From contig NC_092878.1 in NCBI RefSeq assembly GCF_028372415.1, positions 70,926,704 to 70,990,703 of the forward strand: a stretch of 64,000 bases of DNA, written 5' to 3'. Of this stretch, positions 21,136 to 31,445 are shown piece after piece. Origin of the DNA: Notamacropus eugenii. Lineage: Eukaryota > Chordata > Mammalia > Diprotodontia > Macropodidae. The position numbers and the translations under genes were made by a program. Below the pieces are notes generated by a model. The model was not told the DNA's origin. It was given only the letters and a program-made list of their open reading frames with translations, and did no database searches. Positions within the stretch are counted from its first letter, which is position 1; every line of letters begins with the position of its first letter.

Positions 21136-21495
21136 CTCCTGAAGGTTAGAGAAATCACTAGTTTTAAGGCTTTCTAATTTTCTCCACCCCTAATCCCATT
21201 TTTGTTTTTGGTTTTTATTTAGAAAATCAGGTATTATTGCTGTTTTTATTTGTTTGTTAGTTAATGGCATTTAAAATTTTCTAAGTCATTGCTTTGGAAG
21301 AAGGTAGTAAGGTTTACACAAAGGCATTCAAAGCAACTGATTGCAAAGTAAAAAATCCAACTAGTTTTTTTTTTTTTTCCTGAACATAGCTAAGTAAAGA
21401 AATTGATTTAGGTAATGTATTCTCATTAACTCAAATTTCTTTTTGGCATTGTGCAAAATTATAGACAAAGAGTTAGAGAAATTAGACTAACAACA
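21136..21495. other. Unclassified; T-rich runs
   Basis: No repeat named. It contains a T run at 21366-21378. Confidence 0.35.
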
Positions 21496-21499
21496 GCAG

Positions 21500-21682
21500 T
21501 GGAGAGAGAGACAGATGGAGAGAGAGAGAGAGACAGAGACAGAGAGAGAGAGAAGAGGAGGGAAGTGGAATGGAGGGCAGAAGAGAGGAGAGGAGAGAAG
21601 GGAAAAGGAGGTAAGATGAGGGTAAAGAAGAAGAGAGGAGAGGGTAAGGAGACACACAGAGACAGAGAGAGGGAGAGAGATA
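21500..21682. repeat. Purine-rich GA/GGA tract
   Basis: About 180 bp almost entirely G and A on the plus strand, with irregular GA, GGA and AGAGAC units. The open frames on either strand are low-complexity artefacts. Confidence 0.9.
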
Positions 21683-21684
21683 TG

Positions 21685-21845
21685 CTACAGTGAGAAATAG
21701 CACCAACTTTGGGGTAAGAAGGCATGGGTTCATATCCTGATGATACTCTCCGTCTGACCCTAGACAAGTGTTATTTCATCTGCAAAATAAGGGCATTGGA
21801 ATAGATGGTCTCTGAGATTCTTTCCAGCTCAGCATCTATATCCTC
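21685..21845 (+). repeat. MIR3-like SINE
   Basis: 'catgggttcatatcctgatg', 'ctgaccctagacaagtg', 'tcatctgcaaaataagggca', 'ggaatagatggtctctgaga', 'ttctttccagctcagcatct' are in sense order. Confidence 0.7.
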
Positions 21846-21851
21846 TTTATC

Positions 21852-21985
21852 ATTTAGGTTTGAATATTGGCTGTGGTACTGTATCACATTGGACTAGTCA
21901 CATAAGCTCTTTGGGCTTCATTTTGTTCATTTATAAAATAAAAATGGAGTAGATACCAAATAAAGCTCTGGCCGGCACTAAATAG
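21852..21985 (+). repeat. MIR-type SINE
   Basis: A second sense copy directly after the first: 'tattggctgtggtactgtat', 'ctagtcacataagctctttg', 'aaaataaaaatggagtagat'. Confidence 0.55.
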
Positions 21986-22205
21986 CAATAACTTTCATGT
22001 TTATAAAGACTTTTAGTGTTTGTAAATCACTTTTTATACTGTACATGATTTCATTTGAGCCTTACAGTAATCGTATGAAATAAATGTTAGGATTAACTCC
22101 ACTGTATAGATGAAAGAAAAAAAGGTCAGGAAGGTGAAGCCATTTGTTTAGAGTCACATACCTAATTAGTATATAATGCAGGATTGGACCCCAGGTCTTC
22201 ATAAA
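21986..22205 (-). repeat. MIR, antisense
   Basis: 'catgtttataaagactttta', 'gatttcatttgagccttaca', 'ttagagtcacatacctaatt' and 'aggattggaccccaggtctt' are in antisense order. Three MIR-type copies thus lie end to end in about 520 bp. Confidence 0.65.
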
Positions 22206-22922
22206 ATCTCCAAAGATGGAATATCAGAATCAGGAAAGAGGAAAGGCAGAAGGAATGTGAAGAAAAAACAATGGGAGTAGAAGGGAAATGCAATAAGAAC
22301 AAAAGAAAGATTAAAAACTCTTATGAGCTACCAAGAGTCAACATGAAAGGGGTCATATATTTTAATGTATTCATAATGTATAGTTCTCAGTTCCCCAAGG
22401 TGAATTATTAACTAATATTGACAACTTTGAACCTGCTGTGGATAGACTTACTATGACTGTCAAATGGGATGATTCACTGCAAAACCTAAGTCGTGCTTGG
22501 TGTAAAGGAAAGGAAGCATAAAGTTTAAAAAAGGATCCCTGTAAAAAAAGGTGACATGTAGAGTGCCTAGAAAATGAAGCTATATGAAGATTAATGGTCA
22601 GAGGATGCTTTACCAATGGATTTCATGATATAGTCTTGCTCAATTTATCTTAGCTACTTGAGTCAAGGTATGGCTGAAGCAGATACAGACTTATCACAGG
22701 AGGTAGCAGAAGGCATCTGCTTTCAGAAATATCGCTGAACCCACATGTGAGAGTCATGTTAGTATATTTGCCTGCTCTAAATTCTAAGATAAATTGATAT
22801 TGTGTTGTTTATCTGGGATTGCAATTCAGTGCTTTCCTTCTTTGGGGGTGAATCTTTATTCATGATTAATTTAAAAAAAAACACTTAAAATATTGCTGTT
22901 TGTAAAAAGCATTTGAAGACCT
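22206..22922. other. Unclassified sequence
   Basis: No gene or repeat recognised. The minus-strand open frame 22371-22616 has no motif. Confidence 0.35.
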
Positions 22923-22924
22923 TC

Positions 22925-23065
22925 TTTAATGACTGAATAAATAAATGAGTCAAGCATTTAATAGTCATTTATTATGTGTGAAGCACTGGAGATACAAATA
23001 AAAAATTGCGACAGCCCTTGCTCTACAAGACCTCCCCTTCTAATGGGAGATCCTACATTCTAATA
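22925..23065 (-). repeat. L2 3' end, antisense
   Basis: 'gactgaataaataaatgagt' and 'catttattatgtgtgaagca' with 'ctggagatacaaataaaaa' and 'cccttgctctacaagacc' follow antisense L2. Confidence 0.6.
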
Positions 23066-23346
23066 CCTATAGAAACTATCAGTTACAAATCAGATGAAAA
23101 GGATCCACGATCACTTAAGTTGTAGTAATGAGGCAGATCAATATGTTTCTTCTTTAATGTTATTTCCATTGATTCAATACTATCAGTTTCTGATGTTCAA
23201 CCATTTAACAATAACAGGGACTTAGGTAAAAAAAAAAAACACAAAAACTTTCTTTTCTGAGTCTTCAGTAGCTATGGCTACTACAGAAGCAATTGTGAGA
23301 CTGCATCTCCATAGAGATTATTTTGCTAGGATGAGGTGTTCAGGTA

Positions 23347-23450
23347 ACTATTGTGAGGGTTGAGCTGAATTCACATATTCTAAAATGATTACTTCACTAA
23401 AAGGAGAAATCCATACAAAAGGGTACTAGGAAACAATTTTCCTATTTGTT
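23347..23450. repeat. Local direct repeat, copy 1
   Basis: It shares 'ttctaaaatgattac', 'aaaggagaaatcca' and 'taggaaacaattttccta' in the same order with 24122-24220, at roughly 80% overall by eye. I cannot name the family. Confidence 0.65.
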
Positions 23451-24121
23451 ATTCCAAAGATTTTTGGATTCAGGATCTTGGCCCATCATTATCTGAAACC
23501 AAGGGAATGTATGGTGGTTCAAGTGATTGTGGAAGTTTGACTTTCTGTCAATGCTGCCTTCTTTCTCCACCCTAATGCCTCACTATTTCAGTTAGGGTGG
23601 GCCACCAACTTATGAATGGAAGTTCATTGCATTTGCTGGAGATGGCTACCTCCCTCTATACAGGATCCACTTTCCTGGATGATTTACATAAGGGCTGAAT
23701 TACAGGTAGGAAAAGTGGTCATGGAGTTATTGCTACTCTTGGGACTCCTGAGTTCATCTGTCCACTGGTGGCAGGTAACCAGAAGACATTGTTAGGGGTG
23801 ATGAGGAATCTCCACATTATTTTTCCTCTCAGTGATGACTATAGGAATTAGGCTGGAAACAGATCAGGCAGTTTGAGGGAGACTCACTGTTCCTAAGGCT
23901 CTCAGGTTCAGAGTCCTGGGCTGTCTTCATCAGAGTCTGAGGGGAAACGATGATCAAAGAGGTAGTGGTGGCTTGATTTGTCTGGCACATTACGTCTCCT
24001 GTCTCCCTCATGGTGCCTTAATGCTTTAGGTAGGCTGTACAACCTGCCCTGTGAATGGCAATTGTTTGTAGTTTGGGGGTAGTTGACCCCTTCTCTGGAG
24101 GATTTGCATCTCCAAGTAATG
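23451..24121. other. Unclassified sequence between the two local repeats
   Basis: Two minus-strand open frames (23829-24011 and 24018-24206) lie here. The second starts with a hydrophobic stretch of about 20 residues and runs through repeat copy 2. I recognise no domain. Could be a repeat or gene fossil; unresolved. Confidence 0.3.
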
Positions 24122-24220
24122 GTTGTGAGGAGTGAGCTAGATTAGCACATTCTAAAATGATTACTCCAACTGAAAGGAGAAATCCAAAAAGGCCAATAGG
24201 AAACAATTTTCCTAAATCTG
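24122..24220. repeat. Local direct repeat, copy 2
   Basis: Partner of 23347-23450 in the same orientation, about 775 bp downstream. Confidence 0.65.
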
Positions 24221-24600
24221 TAGAATGTTAATCAGAAAGAGGGCTAATTAGGGGAGGAGGCAAGACTGTAAAGTCAATGCAGAAATAAAAATTCCATAAG
24301 TAAAGATGCATTTTCTATAGAAGCTATGCCCTGGAAAAGGATCCCCTTTGAATTATAAAATTACACACAAAGAATAAAAATAAAGACATTGAATGTACTC
24401 TATAATGCAAAGCCATTAATTGCACAATTGTGATCAGCTTATTGATTAAATAAAACATTGTATTTAATAAAATACCTTGACTATTAGGATGAACTACAAA
24501 ATAATTTAATTAGCTTTAATTATTCCTGGGTTGTTTTTGTCTATTTTTAAAGAATGAATATGTTTCATGGAACTGCACAAATGACATAAAGGATATGGAA
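24221..24600. other. AT-rich, unclassified
   Basis: No repeat, RNA or gene recognised. Confidence 0.35.
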
Positions 24601-24602
24601 CT

Positions 24603-24775
24603 GTGGAAATGAGGCAGTCAGTGCAGTGCATAGAGATCCAGTCTCGTATTCAGAGTGACAGTTTATAATCCTGCCTTGAACACATATTATTGATATGACA
24701 ATAGATAGACCACTTAACTTTTTAGTGCCCCACCCCCCAGGGAACTCTCTAAGATTCTAAGTTACAGAGGAAATG
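24603..24775 (+). repeat. MIR/SINE-type copy
   Basis: 'gaggcagtcagtgcagtgca' with 'tagagatccagtctcgtatt' resembles the tRNA-derived head. 'tttataatcctgccttgaac' and 'accacttaactttttagtgc' follow, with a tail 'ctctaagattctaagttac'. Confidence 0.6.
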
Positions 24776-25279
24776 CCAATAGGAATTTGGTAGAGGCAGT
24801 TTACACACTGGGAATTACTTACACCAAGGAAATCAAAGAATCAGACCAAAAAAGGAAAGAAAAATAGAATAATTCTTAAAATGAAATTATGCTGAAACTA
24901 CTGGTCTCAAAGCACCCAGAACAGCATGTAAGAAATGTCATTTTAGAGAGAATTATAATTGAGCTAACCCTGAAATATATCCTATCAATAACAGGAAAAG
25001 ATATGGTGGTGCAAGAGTATAATGGGTTGCCTCTATACTTACTTATTTTAAGGGTTGGGAATGGAATCTCCAAAACCTAACATCTCCTTACTATTCTATT
25101 GTAGATCTATTGCCAGTGAATTTATCTAAACAGCTCTTCCTTGTAAGTCCTGAAATCCTACATGGATCTATGATTTCATTTGTGGAAGTATTTCATCCAC
25201 CAGCAGGGGTCTGTGAAAGGGGAATCATTGTGCCTTTGGCCTACACCTTTCAGGGGTCTTGTGAAGAACAGATATGGCA
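24776..25279. other. Unclassified; short open frames only
   Basis: A plus-strand frame (24889-25080) has no recognisable domain or composition, and I do not consider it a gene. Confidence 0.35.
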
Positions 25280-25375
25280 ATATAGATATAAAAAAGCACT
25301 TTGTGATTCTTAAAATGTTATACAAATGTCAGTTCCTATCTCAATGTCAAAATTGTTATCAGAGTCACATGATTA
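25280..25375 (+). repeat. MIR 3' fragment
   Basis: 'aaaaagcactttgtgattct' followed by 'taaaatgttatacaaatgtc' is the terminal part of a sense MIR. Confidence 0.5.
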
Positions 25376-25469
25376 CATTACCTGTCCATTTTCTGCCTCT
25401 CTTCCATGTAGAGAAACTTTTTAAAAGGAAAATGAAATCCCATTCTCTCTCCCAACTCAACAATGCACT

Positions 25470-25645
25470 GGACTTTTGGTTAGAAGAACTGGGTCAGAAT
25501 CTCTCTTGTACCCCTTTCTACTACTGAAATGTTTTTTGAGCAAATATAAACACTTCTGAACCTTCGTTTCCTCATCTGGAAAATGGGAGTAATAATTTTT
25601 TCTCACAAAAGTGCTTTATTAAGTGCAATGGCAATTTCTAAGCTA
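25470..25645 (+). repeat. MIR
   Basis: 'ttggttagaagaactgggtc', 'aaccttcgtttcctcatctg' and 'gaaaatgggagtaataattt' follow sense MIR order. Confidence 0.6.
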
Positions 25646-25980
25646 AAGGACACAGGTCTCAGAAGTATAAATAGCACAAGTGGTGATGAAGCTCTGACAC
25701 ATACCCCAAATGGATTTGAAATTTGAGGGACCACACACAATGGCCTCTTTTTCTCTATTTCCTACAATATTTCATATAACAATGGGTATGAGGTTAACCC
25801 TGAATTAGTACTTGTTGACATCACTCAGCCCTAAACCCAAAAAAGGGAAGAGTGCTCTCCTTGCATTACTAGACCTCCCTCTTGCATATTTTGCAAAAAG
25901 CATTTACAGGCCAAATGAAATGTTACTACCACTGAGTGCTGAGAGCTTCCACTGAGCTACTTAGCTGTTATGATTATGTA
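25646..25980. other. Unclassified
   Basis: Nothing recognisable. Confidence 0.35.
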
Positions 25981-26053
25981 TCATTTATATAGCACTTTAT
26001 CGTTAAGGATTTAAACTGAATAACACCCTGATGTCCTAACCGTTATCAAATGG
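25981..26053 (+). repeat. 73-bp local duplication, source copy
   Basis: It matches 27175-27247 with about three differences. It includes an identical block from 'gttaaggatttaaactgaat' through 'cctgatgtcctaaccgttat' to 'caaatgg'. Confidence 0.9.
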
Positions 26054-26411
26054 GTGGCTCTAGCATTGAGTTGTTTGGAATCTGTAATAATCCAATCCAA
26101 GATAAGTGTCACATCATAAAACTGATAAATACCCCTGTTACTGGTTATATTGGTGTTGTCTAGGATATAGCACAGAGATGAATTACTTTACAGTAAAAGA
26201 AGATAACATAGTTGTAAGGATCAAAAGGATGGAAGACCCAAATATATATACATATATATATATTTTTTTTTTAAGTTCAAGTCCTTGGAAGAATCATTCT
26301 TGCCTTTGGAGATAAAACTTGATACTATATTTTAATATGAGTCTGTGTAGCTAAGTTTCCTGGTTTTTACCCAGGAAACAAATTGATTATTTTCAAGCTG
26401 ATACTCACGTC

Positions 26412-26414
<3 letters not shown>
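26054..26414. other. Unclassified; TA tract near 26243-26265
   Basis: No gene. Contains a TA-rich patch and a T run. Confidence 0.35.
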
Positions 26415-26469
<55 letters not shown>

Positions 26470-26470
26470 C
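26415..26470. repeat. (AC)n microsatellite
   Basis: About 27 AC units with one late GC interruption, followed by TA-rich text. Confidence 0.95.
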
Positions 26471-26559
26471 ATTTATATATATCTATACACACATATACAT
26501 GTATTTATTTATTTATAGTTCTATATTTATATATGTGAGTATTATTTTTGTTTATTTGT

Positions 26560-26635
26560 TTTGTCTTTCTGTCCCCAATACAGTGCCTTTTTACACACCA
26601 GACTTTTAACAAATATTTGCTGGATCAAAATCAAT
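26560..26635 (+). repeat. L2 3' terminus, short
   Basis: 'ctttctgtccccaatacagt' then 'aacaaatatttgctgga'. Confidence 0.5.
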
Positions 26636-26829
26636 TGGATTTATTGAATTAGATGTTTTCCTTCCAAATAATTAAGTGAATGAAACTTTCTAAACTAAAT
26701 TCTATCGAATCAATTTTTGTAGACAAAAAATGGCTGTTCTTTATAGATCATAGAATTTAAAGTTAAAAGGAATCCTAGAAGTCAGCTAATCCATGTTTCT
26801 CATTCTATAGTTGAGCAAACTGAGACTCA

Positions 26830-27140
26830 GGCAGTTAGGTGGTGCAGTGGTTAGAGCACCAGTGTAGGAGTCAGGAGGACCTGAGTTCAAATATTACCTC
26901 AGACATTTGACACTCATTAGCTGTGTGACCTTGGGCAAGTCACTTTACCCCAATTGCCTCATCCTGGGTCCTCTCCAGTCATCCTGATGAATATCTGGTC
27001 ACTGGATTCAGATGGCTCTGGAGAAGTGAGGCTGGTGACCTGCACAGCCTTCCCTCACTCAAAACAAAGTCAAGTGCAAGTGATGTCATTATTTCTCTGA
27101 TGGCGTGGTCTTCAGCAATGAAGGACAAACACACACAAAG
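26830..27140 (+). repeat. Full-length tRNA-headed SINE inside MIR, with target-site duplication
   Basis: Same family as 13.5 kb: 'gcagttaggtggtgcagtgg' head, 'tgtgaccttgggcaagtcac', then 'tcctgatgaatatctggtca' and 'aatgaaggacaaacacac'. The flanks 'tgagactca' (26821-26829) and 'tgacactca' (27141-27149) look like a 9-bp target-site duplication with one difference. Confidence 0.85.
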
Positions 27141-27174
27141 TGACACTCACAGAGATCCAACACTAAATAGGTTT

Positions 27175-27247
27175 TTATTTATATAGCACTTCATTGTTAA
27201 GGATTTAAACTGAATAACACCCTGATGTCCTAACCGTTATCAAATGG
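27175..27247 (+). repeat. 73-bp local duplication, inserted copy
   Basis: A near-identical copy of 25981-26053, lodged inside the antisense MIR just after the SINE. It is not part of MIR text, so it was inserted after the MIR landed. Confidence 0.85.
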
Positions 27248-27359
27248 CACAGCCAGGATTTCCAACTCCAAATTGAGTAACCCATCTGCTAAAACATCAG
27301 CTACTGAAAAATGGTATTATTGACTGTGGTCACTTCTCCTTTAATAGAATTTATTCCCA

Positions 27360-27580
27360 GTGGAAGGCGGTGTGGTACAGTTTAAAGGAAGGCTGAATCT
27401 GGAGTCAGAGGATCAACCTTCAAACTTTGGCTCTTTTAGTTCTTCCCTGTTTGTCATTAGACAAGTCACTTAGCTTCTATGTGCCTCAGTTTCTTCAACT
27501 GTAAAAATGGGTTTGAGGAGACTAAATGACATCCAAGGTCCCTTCCTTCTCCAACTCTAAATCTAAATCTTTGATCAAAT
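27360..27580 (+). repeat. MIR3-like SINE, full length
   Basis: 'gaaggcggtgtggtacagtt', 'tctggagtcagaggatcaac', 'attagacaagtcacttagct', 'gtgcctcagtttcttcaact', 'aggtcccttccttctccaac' are in sense order. Confidence 0.8.
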
Positions 27581-28109
27581 GCGTTATTGAAAACTTTTTC
27601 GTGAATGTGTGTGTTAATAATAGTGTTATAAAACATACCTCCCCTCAAACACAGGGTTCCTATCAGTCAATCAGTTCTGTTGGCCCTTTCTCTACAATAT
27701 CTCAGATTATGCCTACATTTAGTAAATCACTTGAAAGAAAATTTAAAGGAGTTAAACCCATTTGTTTTACCTCAGGCTTAGAGGCATAACACATAAATCA
27801 TTAAGGAGGGAAAGAAAAAAGGAAGAGAAACCTCAAAGAAATTCAAATGCCATGTGAGATTATGGGATTTGCCATCCCCTGCCCAATGGAATAATAAAAA
27901 GGAATTCAAAATAATTGTTTTAATGAAAAGTTTAAGATGGCTTAAGTATCAACACCTGAGTAGATCCAGTTTGATCTGTTAGACAATGGGGATAGGTACT
28001 CAGTATTAAAAAATTTTCAAAATTATTAACATTAAAAGGTATTTTAAAAACTAAGAGAAGTAAAAAATAATGTAGATTTAGTATTAATTTTCTTCAAATT
28101 GGCCCAGGG
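27581..28109. other. Unclassified
   Basis: Nothing recognisable; the open frame 27526-27789 starts inside the MIR3 and has no motif. Confidence 0.35.
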
Positions 28110-28445
28110 AATAATTCAGTTGCTTGAATTCAAAATGGGCTTAAACACCATACGCAAAAGAGCAATGATTAATAGGCAGGGTAGCCTTCTGGGGGATATG
28201 TCTTGTGGGATGTTGAGGATTGGTGCTAATGATCTGTAAGAGGCAGTAGACAGCATGTTAATGAAACTTTCAGATGATGCTAAATTGAGAGAGGCTGGAA
28301 ACATCAGTCAGGGCAGAAAGAAAAAATGGAATAGAAATGGAAAAAAAGAGGTTAGAAACGGAAGACAAGTAACCAAATGAAAATCCAGTTCCCCCCAAAT
28401 GCTAAAAAAGTGTATTAAGAAGATAATCTTTAACTAGTCAAATGT
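28110..28445 (+). repeat. CR1/L3 LINE ORF2 3' part
   Basis: 'ggtgctaatgatctgtaaga', 'gacagcatgttaatgaaact', 'ttcagatgatgctaaattga' and 'gagaggctggaaacatcagt' match the DNA coding for the reverse-transcriptase end of CR1/L3, including the 'FADDTKL'-type region. Heavily decayed. Confidence 0.55.
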
Positions 28446-28594
28446 GAGATATACGAGAATCCACTTGATCACCAACATTTGTCTCTTCAATATCTCAGCA
28501 TCTTTCACATGAATGAATGAATGGGAAAAAATTATTAACTCATATCTATCTGTTCATTATTTCCATGACCAAAGCTTTTGTTCTGGGCCTCTCT

Positions 28595-28674
28595 ATCTCT
28601 TCAATGTGAAATTGTATTTGCTTTCTAAATGGTCTTCCTACTTTCAGTCTCTTCCTACTCCAGTTTAACACACA

Positions 28675-28705
<31 letters not shown>

Positions 28706-29370
28706 TGTTACTGGAATAATCTTATTATACAACTTTAATTACACAATTCCACTTGCAAAGTCTCAAATAGCTAACTTCTAAATATATCTGCAATCTTTTA
28801 ATCTGGCATTCAAAGACCTTCTTTAATAGATTCCAGTTTGAAATTCAGGCCTTATCTCACATTACCCTACTTTACGTATTCTACACTCAGCCTAGATTTG
28901 AGAGCTTAACAGTAAAAGTTGTGGGATGCTCTCCTCCCTCAACTTTTTCTGACTATTCTCACTTTCCCTCACACCTCAGTCCCCCTCCTGGATAATAGTC
29001 CCTCCCCTTTATACTTTGCTGTTAGGGGGGAAACCAGAAGCCCCTTTCAACCCGGTTCTCAGTCTTTTACCAATGACAGTAGCTGGGACCTCACCTGTTC
29101 TGTCCCTCTGTAGCACAATGTGATCGTGGCTGCTAAGGTGAACAGAAAGTTGCCAAATATCATCCTTATTATCTGCCTTTATCATGCTAAGTTACTTCAG
29201 TCCTTATCATCTCCCCCACTGCTACTCTTTCCTTACCCCCAAGTATCCATCCCACTTCTTTATTCTTGGGATTTCCAAACTTTTCCATCTGCATGACTCC
29301 ATAAGAGCAAATACTGCCTCACGTTTTTTATTATTCCCAGAGCTTAGCATATTGCTTTTTTTTTAAATTA
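28595..29370 (+). repeat. L2, discontinuous
   Basis: 'aaatggtcttcctactttca', 'ctggaataatcttattatac', 'ttcaaagaccttctttaata', 'ccttatctcacattacccta' and 'acgtattctacactcagcct' are sense L2 landmarks. The end is seen at 29290-29365 ('attcccagagcttagcatat'). The part 28910-29280 is less certain. An AC repeat sits at 28668-28705. Confidence 0.55.
28668..28705. repeat. (CA)n microsatellite
   Basis: About 18 CA units with one TA interruption, inside L2 text. Confidence 0.95.
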
Positions 29371-29379
29371 ACTTTGCAT

Positions 29380-29530
29380 TACTAATTCATTTGTATTCTA
29401 TTTTTCTTTTGCACGGTAGATTATAAATTACTTGCAGACAAGAAACATGTTCAATTTCTTTGTATCCCCCAAAGGTGGGGGAGGAGGAGAAAGAAAACAG
29501 TGCCTGAATATGGTTGTTGTTTTTTTTTTA
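29380..29530 (+). repeat. L2 fragment
   Basis: 'gtagattataaattacttgc', 'caatttctttgtatccccc' and 'acagtgcctgaatatgg', interrupted by a short G/A-rich insertion. Confidence 0.5.
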
Positions 29531-29567
29531 AGTATTATTTATAAACAAATGAGTTCAACAAATTTAA

Positions 29568-29660
29568 TTAAATATATTAATTTCCTACTACATGCAAGAT
29601 ACTATGCTGAACACTGAGAATAATGCAAGAATAAAAATAAAACATGTCCTCCATGCTGTA
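29568..29660 (-). repeat. L2 end, antisense
   Basis: 'ttaatttcctactacatgca' and 'agatactatgctgaacactg' follow antisense L2. Confidence 0.55.
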
Positions 29661-30395
29661 TTGCTCTTTATATGATTCTAGACCACCTCCTTCTATGAAT
29701 GCAGAGAGGTTTTCTTTCTCTTTAGTTAAATAATAACTTTAGAGGAATGAAGTACTACTTAAGGTCATCAGGATGAAATTTTTAAAAAATTTGATTTATC
29801 TAATTGTTTCCAAATGTTAACATCTGACAAACAAAATATCCAAATGATCATTATCTTGTGTGAAAGAAGAAAGGAAAGGAGTCATTTTGACACTCATGAA
29901 ATTCTTGGGCCTACTCAGAGGTCATCTTAGCTTGCCAGAAGGCAAAGCCTTCCAAATCATATCTAGATATCCCCCAAAACACTCCACCCTTCAAGAGGCC
30001 ACGAAGACACACATAGGATAGATTTCACCTTATTACAAAAGGCCTCCTTTGGATATTTCCTCAAACATCTTACCCACCCAAATCTTCACAAATCTCCATT
30101 TTCCAGCAGTGAAACTTGAAGACCCTTCCTTGACTCTGCCACTTTACCATAAGAAGAGTCAAGCTCTTGAATCTAGTCTGCAACTGAAATCTCCTCTCCT
30201 GTCTCCTCAAATTACAAAGTGATCTCTTTGAGAGTAGTGAATGTTGAGCTTTCCATCTCTATCCTCAGTGGTTATCAGAATGGTTAGCTTATAGTAATAT
30301 AACTTTAATAATATTTAATAATAAACACAATGAATTCTTTTCCATTCTGCTATCCACATAAAACATTTTGGGGCAAATTTTATAAAGCAAATCTA
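29661..30395. other. Mostly unclassified; weak L2 near 30190-30300
   Basis: A possible sense L2 end ('cctcaaattacaaagtgatc', then 'tatcctcagtggttatcag') is the only hint. Confidence 0.3.
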
Positions 30396-30404
30396 TATCT
30401 ATAC

Positions 30405-30580
30405 AGACTATAGAGTTATTTAACCTTAGAGCTGGAAAGGCCCCTATAGGTTCAGTCTAATAGTCTATACCACAGAGATTTCACTCTGCAGGGTCTCTGG
30501 CAGATGAACATACAAACTTTGCTTTAACACTTCCAGGTCTGCTTATCTGTTACTTCAGTCTGGCAAGATCCCAGTAATCA
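30405..30580 (-). repeat. CR1/L3-like end, antisense
   Basis: 'aaccttagagctggaaaggc' with 'cctataggttcagtctaata' and a later 'ctttgctttaacacttccag' fits the antisense CR1/L3 end. MIR3 is an alternative. Confidence 0.4.
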
Positions 30581-31058
30581 GGGAAGCTCTGAACAGAACC
30601 ACTGGACTTTTGCTCACTATTTTTATAAGTAAATACTCATACTCCCCACTTATGAAGTAGTCATTGTCACCTTGAAATCAAGATACAACTTCAGTGATAT
30701 CTTCCAATGAAGGGAAAGAATAAGAGAATGAAATAATTCAGTGACAGTTCATAAGGGATCAGAATTATTCCAGAGATTCAGTTGAGAAACAGATGCAGAG
30801 GAACACTGGTTATAATAAAGTTTGGTTAAGATTCTATATATTTATATTTTTTTCGATTAAATCTAGAGCAATCTAAAACTGCACATCTTTTTTCACATGC
30901 TACCATTGATTACTAGCCACTAGTCAGCACAATTAACAGATATTCATGGAAAACTTCAATGCATAGCCATGATCTAGACCCTATGAGCGATACAAAGAAG
31001 TAGGAGTTCCCATGTCTGGATGCAGCATAGAATCTTCTATTCCAGAACCTGGTTAAAA
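30581..31058. other. Unclassified
   Basis: Nothing recognisable. Confidence 0.35.
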
Positions 31059-31059
31059 A

Positions 31060-31121
<62 letters not shown>
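31060..31121. repeat. (GAT)n trinucleotide repeat
   Basis: About 20 GAT units followed by an imperfect 'gacgatgatgataat' end. It gives a poly-isoleucine open frame on the minus strand that is not a gene. Confidence 0.95.
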
Positions 31122-31134
31122 CAGTTCTGTGACG

Positions 31135-31445
31135 ATGATGATAATAGTTCATATTTACATGCTGCTTCAAGGTATCCTATAAGCATCAGTTTATTTCATT
31201 CTTATGACATCTCTGATCTACATTAAACAACTAACTCTCCACATTACATAATTATTTAGACTATACCTATGATATCATTGGTATACAGAACATTTAATAA
31301 TGTGTTTCCTCTTCAAATACAAATAATCACTTCCATAACTTATAGCCTTAGAGAATTTACATAGTAAATATATGGCGCAGGCAATATCTAAGCCTAGGTC
31401 TTCTGGGTTTTGAAGTAATCTCTCTTAACACTGTACCATGATGCT
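31135..31445 (-). repeat. MIR, antisense, with insertion or decay
   Basis: 'taatagttcatatttacatg', 'agtttatttcattcttatga' and, further on, 'gcaatatctaagcctaggtc' with 'ttaacactgtaccatgatgc'. Confidence 0.55.

Larger units (their letters stand above)
26742..27305 (-). repeat. MIR3-like SINE, antisense, interrupted twice
   Basis: Outer text: 'agatcatagaatttaaagtt', 'ctagaagtcagctaatccat', 'gttgagcaaactgagactca', then, after a SINE, 'cagagatccaacactaaata', then, after a 73-bp insert, 'cacagccaggatttccaact'. Removing both inserts gives a continuous antisense MIR. Confidence 0.7.

Noticed and set aside
21451-21767. 80-102 codon frames on both strands
   Set aside because: Translation of a purine-rich simple-sequence tract (Arg/Glu-rich one way, Ser/Leu-rich the other).
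23829-24206. Minus-strand frames with a hydrophobic N-terminal stretch, considered as an exon pair of a small membrane-protein gene (an MS4A-like idea)
   Set aside because: The similarity was only impressionistic, stop codons separate the frames, no splice logic was convincing, and part of the sequence is duplicated at 23.35 kb as non-coding text.
30913-31170. 85-codon minus-strand frame with a long isoleucine run
   Set aside because: Translated (GAT)n repeat.
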